From NCBI GenBank assembly GCA_028278545.1, contig JANQED010000159.1, positions 1 through 59,925 on the forward strand: a stretch of 59,925 nt of DNA, given 5' to 3'. The notes under the pieces are model-generated. The model was given only the letters and a program-made list of their open reading frames with translations, did not search any database and was not told the DNA's origin. Of the stretch, positions 53,543 through 59,925 are shown one piece after another. The translations under genes were made by a program, and so were the position numbers. This stretch comes from Anaerolineales bacterium. Lineage in GTDB: Bacteria; Chloroflexota; Anaerolineae; Anaerolineales; UBA11858. Positions within the stretch are counted from its first letter, which is position 1. Every line of letters begins with the position of its first letter.

Positions 53543-54553
53543 TTATTCTCTCCTCAGCAAGTACAGGAAAAATGGAGCACCCAAAACCGCCATGACAACC
53601 CCAACGGGAATCTCTGTGGGAGAGAACGCGGTTCTGGCAAAGGTATCCGAAAGCATAACCACTGTCGCACCCAGCACCACGGAACCGGGGAATAGGAATT
53701 TGTAATTTGTTCCGATCATCAACCGGACGGCATGGGGAATAATCAGCCCGACAAAACCCAGTAACCCGACCACCGAAACTGCACTGGCAGCCAACAGAGC
53801 CGCCATGGCCGTCAAACCCAATCGGGTGACTTCTACATTTAATCCCAGCCCCCGGGCGATGTCATCACCCAGAATAAGAATGTTCAGCCGCTCCGCCAAA
53901 AGCAAAGCGAGAATGGTGCCAACCACGGTATAGGGCAGGATGGTGCTCACTTCTGGCCAGCTACGCGTCGAGAGACTGCCATTCATAAACGTCAACGCAC
54001 CATGGACGCGGTCCGAATAGAAAACCAATAGTGCAGAAATCCCCGCCCCAAAAAAGGCAGAAACCGCCACCCCGGCCAGAATGATACGAATAGGTTGGAT
54101 GCCCCCCTTCCAGGCCAAGATATAGATGATGATAGCCGCGCTCATCGCGCCAATAAAGGCACCGATTGGCACCAGGAAGTTATACTGGGGAAACAAAATC
54201 AGGATCACGATGCCCACCAGGCCCGCACCGCTGGAAATACCAATAATTCCAGGATCAGCCAGGGGGTTGATCATCACACCTTGCAGAATGGCGCCAGCTA
54301 GGGCCAGATTTACACCGACCAAAGCGGCCGTGATCATCCGGGGAAGTCGAATATTGCGGATGACCAGGCTGGCCGTGGAATCATCTGGCTGAAAGATGGC
54401 GTTCAGCACGGTTGCCAGATCAATCTTCATACTTCCCAGCAGGTTGCCGAGGATAAAGGCGAAAATCGCCAGCCCGAGAAAACCAACAATTACGGCATAT
54501 TTTCCCCACACGAGCTTTTTTTGTGGATCTGGCAAACTTTCGGCGTTATTCAT
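53543..54553 (-). CDS. btuC: BtuC/FecCD-type importer permease 1
   Basis: A 336-residue FecCD permease with about ten helices and the conserved RLPRMITAALVGVNLALAGA, MINPLADPGIIGISSGAGL and GLIIPHAVRLMIG segments. It overlaps the binding-protein gene by 8 bp. Forms the channel of the first corrinoid-type importer. Confidence 0.92.
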   Translation of the reverse strand: MNNAESLPDPQKKLVWGKYAVIVGFLGLAIFAFILGNLLGSMKIDLATVLNAIFQPDDSTASLVIRNIRLPRMITAALVGVNLALAGAILQGVMINPLADPGIIGISSGAGLVGIVILILFPQYNFLVPIGAFIGAMSAAIIIYILAWKGGIQPIRIILAGVAVSAFFGAGISALLVFYSDRVHGALTFMNGSLSTRSWPEVSTILPYTVVGTILALLLAERLNILILGDDIARGLGLNVEVTRLGLTAMAALLAASAVSVVGLLGFVGLIIPHAVRLMIGTNYKFLFPGSVVLGATVVMLSDTFARTAFSPTEIPVGVVMAVLGAPFFLYLLRRE

Positions 54554-55586
54554 TCAGCGCCCCGTAAATCTCGGGATAGACACCTTTGGCCATATATTCA
54601 ATGGCCTCAACATACTTATGACCGGCATTGTATAGGAAGTATTCCTGGGGAAGATAGACAATATTTTGATCGTTCACAGCGCTGATCGTCTGCCAGACAG
54701 GATTCTCATCAAACTCTTTGTTCATTACTCGCATGGCATCTTCGTTCGAGCTGATCATTGAAGTAACTAGGATGACATCCGGGTCCTGCTCAGCGATATA
54801 TTCAACATCCAGGGGCGTGGTTTCGCTGCCCAGTGTATCGGGGGGTAGTCCAGAAGCAATATTCTCCAACGCCAGGATATTGGCCACATCACCGGCGATA
54901 GAATTATCCAGTTTGACGGCCAGGCTGGATGCGGTCACGTACATGATCACGATGGATTTGCTTTCAGCAGGTAATTGGTCTGTGATGGCTTTCTTATCTA
55001 AATCCATTTGGGTGATAGTTTCTTCGGCTTTTTCTTCATTTTCAAGCAATTTCCCAAAGACAAGTAGATGAGCAAGCACATCTTCGTAAGATTTCATGTG
55101 AAATAACGCCGCAGGTTTTCCCATTTCGTTCATGGATTGAGCCAGCCCGGTCTGGATTCCGACTTGGGCGATGGTAAAACTGGGTTCGATTTCCATGACC
55201 TTTTCTAGGTTTGGGTTATATACCGCACCAACGTTGGGCAGTGCTTTTATTTTGTCTGCGTAGGCGTCTTCAAGGTAGGCCGTGTTCAAATTTGTAGCGC
55301 AGACAGATTTCCCCCCCAGGTAGTACCACATATTCAAATAAGTGCCAGAGAGCACTGCCCAATCTTCTGGCTTTTCTTCCAAAACAAATTGGTTATTCAG
55401 ATAATCAGTCAGGACGTAGGGATAGCCATCACCTTCAATTAGAAGCGGGCTATCCGCGTTTTCGCGTGTTTCGGAAGCATCAGCATTGACCATACCGCCC
55501 ATGCTGGCTTTCTCCGAATTAGAACAACCGACCAGCATGACGAGAAGCAATATAACAATAGACAAAGTGAAAAGATTCTTCTTCAT
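54546..55586 (-). CDS. btuF: BtuF/FecB-type binding lipoprotein 1
   Basis: A 346-residue lipoprotein (LVMLVGCSN lipobox) of the helical-backbone metal/siderophore-binding family, with two lobes joined by a long helix (KAEETITQMDLDKKAITDQ). Segments such as IAEQDPDVILVT and the C-terminal EAIEYMAKGVYPE are typical. Starts at ATG 55586. First structural gene of the riboswitch-controlled operon that also encodes the chelatase. Confidence 0.88.
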   Translation of the reverse strand: MKKNLFTLSIVILLLVMLVGCSNSEKASMGGMVNADASETRENADSPLLIEGDGYPYVLTDYLNNQFVLEEKPEDWAVLSGTYLNMWYYLGGKSVCATNLNTAYLEDAYADKIKALPNVGAVYNPNLEKVMEIEPSFTIAQVGIQTGLAQSMNEMGKPAALFHMKSYEDVLAHLLVFGKLLENEEKAEETITQMDLDKKAITDQLPAESKSIVIMYVTASSLAVKLDNSIAGDVANILALENIASGLPPDTLGSETTPLDVEYIAEQDPDVILVTSMISSNEDAMRVMNKEFDENPVWQTISAVNDQNIVYLPQEYFLYNAGHKYVEAIEYMAKGVYPEIYGALNE

Positions 55587-55614
55587 TTCTCTACTCCTGT
55601 CTTCAATCCATTAA

Positions 55615-55647
55615 ACAAAAAAATCCTTGTTCCCCCAAACAAGGATT
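55615..55647 (-). terminator. riboswitch terminator before btuF1
   Basis: On the minus strand AATCCTTGTT and AACAAGGATT form a perfect 10-bp stem followed by seven T residues. It lies between the riboswitch and the start codon, so it is the likely expression platform. Confidence 0.88.
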
Positions 55648-55696
55648 ACTCATTAGGAATTACTGCATACCCTTGAACGCGAGGGAATCGCCGTTC

Positions 55697-55811
55697 AGGT
55701 TGAGCGGTCGTCCTGGCTTCTGGGGTGTCCCAGTTACAGTTGCGCGTCAGCGCCGGACTTTCACCGGCTTCGCCTTCATCCTTCCCATCCGGGAGATTAG
55801 GCACTCAACCT
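55697..55811 (-). promoter_or_regulatory. cobalamin riboswitch upstream of btuF1
   Basis: Minus strand: stem AGGTTGAG/CTCAACCT encloses GGATGGGAAGGATGAAGG, CGAAGCCGGTGAAAGTCCGG, the B12 box GCTGACGCGCAACTGTAA and AGAAGCCAGGACGACC. A complete cobalamin riboswitch controlling seven genes down to chlD. Confidence 0.92.
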
Positions 55812-55826
55812 GTCATATTTGTTATA

Positions 55827-55836
55827 AAGGTACCTT
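55827..55836 (-). promoter_or_regulatory. AAGGTACCTT palindrome near the promoter
   Basis: A perfect 10-bp palindrome within TTTTAAGGTACCTTTATAAC on the minus strand, about 15 bases upstream of the riboswitch. The half-site AAGGTA matches that of the dtxR-upstream palindrome, but without a spacer. It could be a metal-regulator site. Short palindromes occur by chance, so confidence is low. Confidence 0.3.
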
Positions 55837-55913
55837 AAAACGGAATTTTACCAAAACAAAGAATTATGTAATCAGTGACAAATGTCTCTTAGCCATAGCA
55901 TTCATTTTACTAT

Positions 55914-56705
55914 CTAGTTTATTTCGCTAACGACACCGACCGGGATGAAAATCTTGCGGCCGTCAAGTTTGTCATCGATAAAGCGGGCTTGAATTTGAAA
56001 AACATTCTCACACAGCGTTGGCGTGATGGTTTCTTTTGGCGGCCCACTAGCGAAGATTTTTTTATTGTGCAGCACGATGATGTCGTCAGCATACTGCAAC
56101 GCATGGTTAAGGTTATGCATCACCATCACGACGGTGATGCCTTTTTCCTGATTCAGGCGTTGGATCAATTCCATGACTTCGAATTGGTGACAGATATCTA
56201 GGAAAGTAGTTGGCTCGTCTAGCAGCAGGACTTCGGGCTGCTGCGCCAGGGCCATCGCCAGGTAAGCCCGCTGGCGTTCACCGCCAGAAAGAGTACTGAC
56301 CAGACGGTAAGTCAGACGCTCCAACCGCACCCAGGCAATCGCTTGATGGATGATTTCATGATCCTGTTCGCTCAGGAAACCCAGCCAGTTTCGGTATGGG
56401 AAACGACCCTGGCTAACCAGATCGTAGATCGTGAAGTCGTCAGGCACCTGGGGAGTCTGGGGTAACAAAGCCACTTGTTGGGCAAATTGTTTGGTGGTCA
56501 GCCTGGAAAGCGGCTGTCTATTAAAACTGATTTCTCCATCCCAGGGAGTTAGCAAACCGGCCAGCGCATTGAGCAGAGTCGATTTACCACAACCATTGGG
56601 TCCGATGATGGCTGTGCCGCTCTCTTTTTCTATAACAAAAGAGATGTCATCCAGGACGAAGGAATGGGTGCCGTAGCCCAGCACCAGGTTTTCGACGCTA
56701 AACAT
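55914..56705 (-). CDS. BtuD/FecE-type importer ATPase 2
   Basis: A 263-residue ATPase with Walker A GPNGCGKST, signature LSGGERQR and Walker B VLLLDEPTTFLD. Paralogue of 52730-53539 but clearly divergent. It overlaps the permease gene by 8 bp and ends the second importer operon. Confidence 0.88.
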   Translation of the reverse strand: MFSVENLVLGYGTHSFVLDDISFVIEKESGTAIIGPNGCGKSTLLNALAGLLTPWDGEISFNRQPLSRLTTKQFAQQVALLPQTPQVPDDFTIYDLVSQGRFPYRNWLGFLSEQDHEIIHQAIAWVRLERLTYRLVSTLSGGERQRAYLAMALAQQPEVLLLDEPTTFLDICHQFEVMELIQRLNQEKGITVVMVMHNLNHALQYADDIIVLHNKKIFASGPPKETITPTLCENVFQIQARFIDDKLDGRKIFIPVGVVSEIN

Positions 56706-57747
56706 GTTTCAGAGTCTTTGTGCGCAGTAGATACAAGAAAAAGGGTGATCCCAGCGCGGCTAGGACGATGCCCACAGGAATCTCCACCGGCTGAACAACC
56801 AGGCGAGCGAAGGTGTCGCATAAGATCACCAAACCTGCACCAAAAAAGGCGCTGGCCGGGAAGAGATAACGGAAATCGGAGCCGACAATCAGGCGCACCA
56901 CATGGGGCACAATCAACCCCACAAATCCCAGGATCCCCACTACCGATACGCTGGCAGCAGCCAGCAAAGCGGCCAGAGCGATGAAGAACATGCGTGTTCG
57001 TTCGATATTCACACCCAGGGTAGCGGCCATCTCATCACCCAGTGATAGCACCGTCAGCCGGCCGGAGGCGATCAGCGCCAGGGTTGAACCGATCAGCGCG
57101 TAGGGTAGGATGATGCGGAAATGAAGCCAGGTGCGCGCCGCCAGCGATCCCACCATGAAACCCAGGGCGCTCTGCACCCGGTCGGAGTAGAAGATCAGGA
57201 TGGCGTTGTTGGCAGCACCCAATAGGGAGGATACTGCGATGCCAGCCAGGATCATGCGCAGTGGGTCGATGCCCCTTTTCCAGGCTAGGCTATAGATCAC
57301 CAGCGTGGCTGCCAGACCACCTAGGAAGGCCACCGGTGTGAGCAAGAAGGTGTACTTTGGCAACACAACCAGAACCATCATCGCGCCCAAACCCGCGCCA
57401 GATGAGACGCCAATGATATTGGGGGAGGCCAATGGGTTGCGCATGACACCCTGTAAGATAGCTCCAGATAAGGCCAGACAAACCCCCACGCAGGCAGCTA
57501 CCGCACTGCGCGCCAGGCGAACATTCCAGATAATGGCGTGCGATACGCTTTCGCTCTCCTCGAAAATGGCACGCATTACCTCGCCAAGAGGGGCTTTGTA
57601 AGCCCCTAATGTGCAACTTAATAAGAAGATGATCGCCGTGGAGATGGCAAATGACACAATCACCGCAATGCGGAACACCTTCCGTTTGCGCAAAATTACG
57701 GCTGGTGCATGTTTGTTTTCCGGCTGCTTGGGTTGGGATGTGGTCAT
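56698..57747 (-). CDS. BtuC/FecCD-type importer permease 2
   Basis: A 349-residue FecCD permease with about ten helices. Conserved segments: RLARSAVAACVGVCLALSGA, MRNPLASPNIIGVSSGAGL and GLIVPHVVRLIVGSDFRYL. A short hydrophilic N-terminus (TTSQPKQPENKHAP) precedes the first helix. Its stop is overlapped by the ATPase start. Confidence 0.92.
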   Translation of the reverse strand: MTTSQPKQPENKHAPAVILRKRKVFRIAVIVSFAISTAIIFLLSCTLGAYKAPLGEVMRAIFEESESVSHAIIWNVRLARSAVAACVGVCLALSGAILQGVMRNPLASPNIIGVSSGAGLGAMMVLVVLPKYTFLLTPVAFLGGLAATLVIYSLAWKRGIDPLRMILAGIAVSSLLGAANNAILIFYSDRVQSALGFMVGSLAARTWLHFRIILPYALIGSTLALIASGRLTVLSLGDEMAATLGVNIERTRMFFIALAALLAAASVSVVGILGFVGLIVPHVVRLIVGSDFRYLFPASAFFGAGLVILCDTFARLVVQPVEIPVGIVLAALGSPFFLYLLRTKTLKHV

Positions 57748-57748
57748 C

Positions 57749-58789
57749 TCAGGGATATAAAATCTCCGCCAAACCTTGTAAAGCTTCGGGGTAGCGGGCG
57801 TTAGGTTTGTAGAGATACAAATCCTTGGGCAGGTAATACACGCGTCCCTCCTGGACGGCTCTCAGCGAGTTCCAGGCTTCGTTACTCTCGATATCTTCGG
57901 CCATCCGAGCTTCGACATCCTCAACTTTACCGCTGACGGAGATCAAAATAACATCCGGATCGGCTTCGAGGATGGCTTCCAGGCTGAAATCGACCCTGGC
58001 TTCGCCCTCGATTTCCACATTCTTGACGACATTGACTCCCCCCAACATGCGTACCATTTCACCCACCAGTCCGTTTTCCATTTCGGCCTTGACATATTTC
58101 GATGATCCAAACAGCACTAGGACATCAGGAACTGGTTTGCCTTCCACTGAATCGACAATCGTCTGAACCTGGGTGACAATCGCAAGGACATTCTGCTGGT
58201 AGGCTTCTTCATCACCGGTTAGACGCGTGAAGACATACAGAGACTTCAAAATATTTTCATAAGGATTGATGCTGGTACCGGTATAGAAAAAGGGGATTTC
58301 GTTTTCTGTCAGGATAGCTTCCAATTCAATATGGGAACTGTATTTCGCGTTCAGCACCACCAAATCAGGGGTTTGTGCTAACAATAATTCGGTATTTGGG
58401 GAGGTCGTATTGCCCACTTCCGGTAAATCCAGAGCAGGTTCTGGGACGGACATTGATCCTGAAACTCGCGCAATTGCTGTTCCACCTGCCAGATACCAGA
58501 GATCAAGCAGTGAATTTTGCAGCAGGATGACGCGCTCTGGATACTTGCTGATGATGACTTCCCGGCCGCGGGCATCTATAATGGTGATGGTGCTCTCATC
58601 TTCGGCAAGAATCGTGGTTTTATATTCATCTAATAGGTCGTCAACCGCTTCTGATTCCAGGGATGGTTCTTCAACTTCAGTTTTAGCCACCTTGGCTTCT
58701 GGTGCTGGGGCTTTGGGTGTCACTTTGGCACAGGCCTCCAGCAATAGGAAAAAAACAGGGATCAATACAACAGGGAAAACTTTTCTCAC
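57749..58789 (-). CDS. BtuF/FecB-type binding lipoprotein 2
   Basis: A binding lipoprotein of about 346 residues (signal peptide ending LLLEAC). A Pro/Ala/Glu-rich linker follows (KVTPKAPAPEAKVAKTEVEE), then the two-lobe fold (YPERVILLQNSLLDLWYLAG; ADPDVILISVSGKVED). GTG 58789 is taken as start because AAGGAG lies eight bases upstream; TTG 58795 is too close to that site. First gene of the second riboswitch-controlled importer. Confidence 0.87.
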   Translation of the reverse strand: MRKVFPVVLIPVFFLLLEACAKVTPKAPAPEAKVAKTEVEEPSLESEAVDDLLDEYKTTILAEDESTITIIDARGREVIISKYPERVILLQNSLLDLWYLAGGTAIARVSGSMSVPEPALDLPEVGNTTSPNTELLLAQTPDLVVLNAKYSSHIELEAILTENEIPFFYTGTSINPYENILKSLYVFTRLTGDEEAYQQNVLAIVTQVQTIVDSVEGKPVPDVLVLFGSSKYVKAEMENGLVGEMVRMLGGVNVVKNVEIEGEARVDFSLEAILEADPDVILISVSGKVEDVEARMAEDIESNEAWNSLRAVQEGRVYYLPKDLYLYKPNARYPEALQGLAEILYP

Positions 58790-58910
58790 GATCAATCTCC
58801 TTCAAATTGTGTTAGTTTGTCAACCAACAGGCGGGCGTTGGTTTTTCTGATGAAATCGGTGGAAAAAGTCAATGTTTTAAAAACGACGACGGCGGAGGCG
58901 GATCGCTTAC

Positions 58911-58938
58911 AAAGAAAAAACCCGCCGGAAGGCGGGTG
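58911..58938 (-). terminator. riboswitch terminator before btuF2
   Basis: Minus strand ACCCGCC and GGCGGG with a TTCC loop, followed by TTTTTTCTTTG. A strong intrinsic terminator between the riboswitch and the binding-protein gene. Confidence 0.88.
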
Positions 58939-58989
58939 CAATATTCTTTCAACACTGCCGACCTTTCCTCGAAGGTTGAGAGCATTCAG

Positions 58990-59082
58990 CGATCAAAGTG
59001 AGGTGTCGGGCTTTGCCTTTCGGCATTACCGTTGCGGGACAGCGCCAGATTTGCACCGGACTTCCCTCGTTCTCGATCGAGT
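58990..59082 (-). promoter_or_regulatory. compact cobalamin riboswitch upstream of btuF2
   Basis: Minus strand: GAGGGAAGTCCGGTGCAAAT, CTGGCGCTG, the B12 box GCTGTCCCGCAACGGTAA and AAGCCCGACACC, closed by a CGATC/GATCG stem. The 5' part is short: the GGTGCC-type segment and its helix seen in the other three are missing, so it belongs to a compact subtype. Its expression platform is the terminator at 58911-58938. Confidence 0.82.
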
Positions 59083-59099
59083 ATAAAATTATTTGAGCT

Positions 59100-59127
59100 A
59101 TTATACTGCAAAAATCATATGCGTCAA
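59100..59127 (-). promoter_or_regulatory. sigma-70-type promoter of the btuF2 operon
   Basis: Minus strand TTGACG (59122-59127), a 16-base spacer and TATAAT (59100-59105), about 18 bases upstream of the compact riboswitch. A near-consensus promoter. Confidence 0.75.
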
Positions 59128-59243
59128 ATATTTAGTTTTCGGGGGAGTGGTGAAAATCATGGAGTGGCGAAGCTCATCAGGGAAGGGTTGTAGGTAGGAA
59201 AACGGCATTTGTACAATTGCCGTCGATTGTAGGGACTTGTTTC

Positions 59244-59925
59244 TTACTTTCTCTGCACTTCCACCCACATTTGTGTGCCATCCGTCGATATGTGAATCCA
59301 GCCGTTCTGGTCGGTGCGCAGCAGGGAGTAGCCGCCCAAGGCGTCGAGGGTCTCGCGGTGGGGCAGGCCGGAGGGATCATCGGGGGCCACGCTGAGCAGG
59401 GCAAGCCGGGGGTTGAGCCCCTTGATCCACCCTGGGGGGTTGAGGGGGGCATAGCCGTTATCGGCCAGGAGCAGGGCAGTGACGCTGCCGATATCGCGGC
59501 CCATTCTCAGGCTTTGATAATCACCTTCATGCGCGCCCAGGGGCAGCAGGGCGCGGAAACGATCCCATTGGAGCAGCAAGATGGCACCGCGCCTTCCGGC
59601 GGTGAGCACGGTCAGGGTGGCCCCACCCCCCAAATCCAGGGTGTGGCCGGGTTCGGCCAGGGTGACGGGGATTGCCAGTTCGGTGAGGGTTTCACGCAAA
59701 TAGTCGGCGGCGCGGGCGGGGCTGTCAGGCCCGGCCCACAGGACACCCTTGGGCGGGAAGCGCTCCAGGGCGCGCGGCAGGGCGTCGATCTGCTCTCTGG
59801 CGGGGGAGGCCACCACCAGCCAGTCCAGTTGGCGGTGGAAAGGGGGCAGGCGACGACCGAGGCCATCGGAGAGCAGGCTGGTGGATGGGCCGCCGTCGAT
59901 CAGGACGTGGCGGCCCGTGGGGGAT
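59244..59925 (-). CDS. comEC: ComEC/Rec2 C-terminal metallo-beta-lactamase-like domain (cut by right edge)
   Basis: The frame is open at the right edge and ends at 59244. It encodes PTGRHVLIDGGPSTSLLSDG followed by LDWLVVASPAREQIDAL, LLLADNGYAPLNPPGW and a final strand IHISTDGTQMWVEVQRK. This is the C-terminal metallo-beta-lactamase-like domain of ComEC; the usual metal-binding His in the HxHxD position is replaced (ASPAREQID), as in many ComEC domains of this kind. The N-terminal and competence domains lie outside the window. Higher GC and Gly/Pro/Arg-rich coding than the neighbouring operons suggest it is native chromosomal sequence. Confidence 0.8.
   Translation of the reverse strand, partial: SPTGRHVLIDGGPSTSLLSDGLGRRLPPFHRQLDWLVVASPAREQIDALPRALERFPPKGVLWAGPDSPARAADYLRETLTELAIPVTLAEPGHTLDLGGGATLTVLTAGRRGAILLLQWDRFRALLPLGAHEGDYQSLRMGRDIGSVTALLLADNGYAPLNPPGWIKGLNPRLALLSVAPDDPSGLPHRETLDALGGYSLLRTDQNGWIHISTDGTQMWVEVQRK

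Overview
The window reads as an accessory metal and corrinoid region from a bacterium of moderate GC, probably a member of the Chloroflexota (Anaerolineae). That placement is an inference from gene content and organisation (PucC-like MFS protein, tandem DUF4491 proteins, CbiET and CbiF-CbiG fusions, MptD-type ECF components); no rRNA, tRNA or taxonomic marker gene was seen. Most genes lie on the minus strand in tightly coupled operons with many ATGA or TGATG overlaps. Both window edges carry pieces of a comEC-like competence gene, in the same orientation but not in an order that one simple insertion would give.

Layout. (1) 1-1007: a comEC fragment starting abruptly in the competence domain, then a terminator and a frameshifted, truncated metal P-type ATPase. 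(2) 1040-7205: a coupled operon for an NMT1/SsuA-type importer (binding lipoprotein, permease, ATPase) followed by two CydDC-like half-transporters. (3) 7481-26519: a dense iron/metallophore-like cluster with a NifX-like protein, a PucC-type MFS protein, a DUF2325 protein, EcfT, a double EcfA, an ATC-hydrolase-family enzyme, a 1241-residue fused exporter-type ABC protein, two MptD-type S components (one frameshifted near its start), two methyltransferases, FeoAB, paralogous small proteins, two DUF4491 proteins and very small ORFs. (4) 26136-28776: a duplicated module of dtxR-family regulator, structured RNA element and small ORF. (5) 29068-30933: CsoR, an in-frame P-type-ATPase/DtxR chimera, and a stand-alone methionine-synthase-activation-domain protein.

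(6) 31076-39459: anaerobic cobalamin genes cbiK, cbiF-cbiG, cbiH, cbiC, cbiD, cbiET and cbiA behind a cobalamin riboswitch, with a deleted remnant of the cobO/btuR adenosyltransferase between cbiK and cbiFG. (7) 39603-45331, plus strand: promoter, cobalamin riboswitch, terminator, palindrome and a five-domain Opp/Nik-type importer in four genes. (8) 45507-55811, minus strand: riboswitch-controlled btuF-btuC-btuD, a CobN/BchH-type chelatase large subunit, a lipoprotein, and ChlI- and ChlD-like AAA subunits. (9) 55914-59127: a second btuFCD-type importer with its own promoter and a compact riboswitch.

How it fits together. Four cobalamin riboswitches, each with a downstream hairpin or terminator, put corrinoid synthesis, two FecCD-type importers, the chelatase and an Opp/Nik-type importer under B12 control. 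DtxR-family regulators, FeoAB and CsoR point to iron and copper sensing. A palindrome with TTACCTT/AAGGTAA arms occurs both upstream of dtxR copy 1 and in the leader of the riboswitch-controlled Opp/Nik operon, so metal and B12 regulation may converge there. The most unusual unit is the ECF + fused ABC + ATC-hydrolase-like + methyltransferase cluster, which could be an uptake and processing system for a thiazoline-type metallophore or a tetrapyrrole. That function is a hypothesis. Several decayed genes (comEC, two P-type ATPases, cobO, an MFS gene, a small ORF) show that the region has been heavily rearranged.
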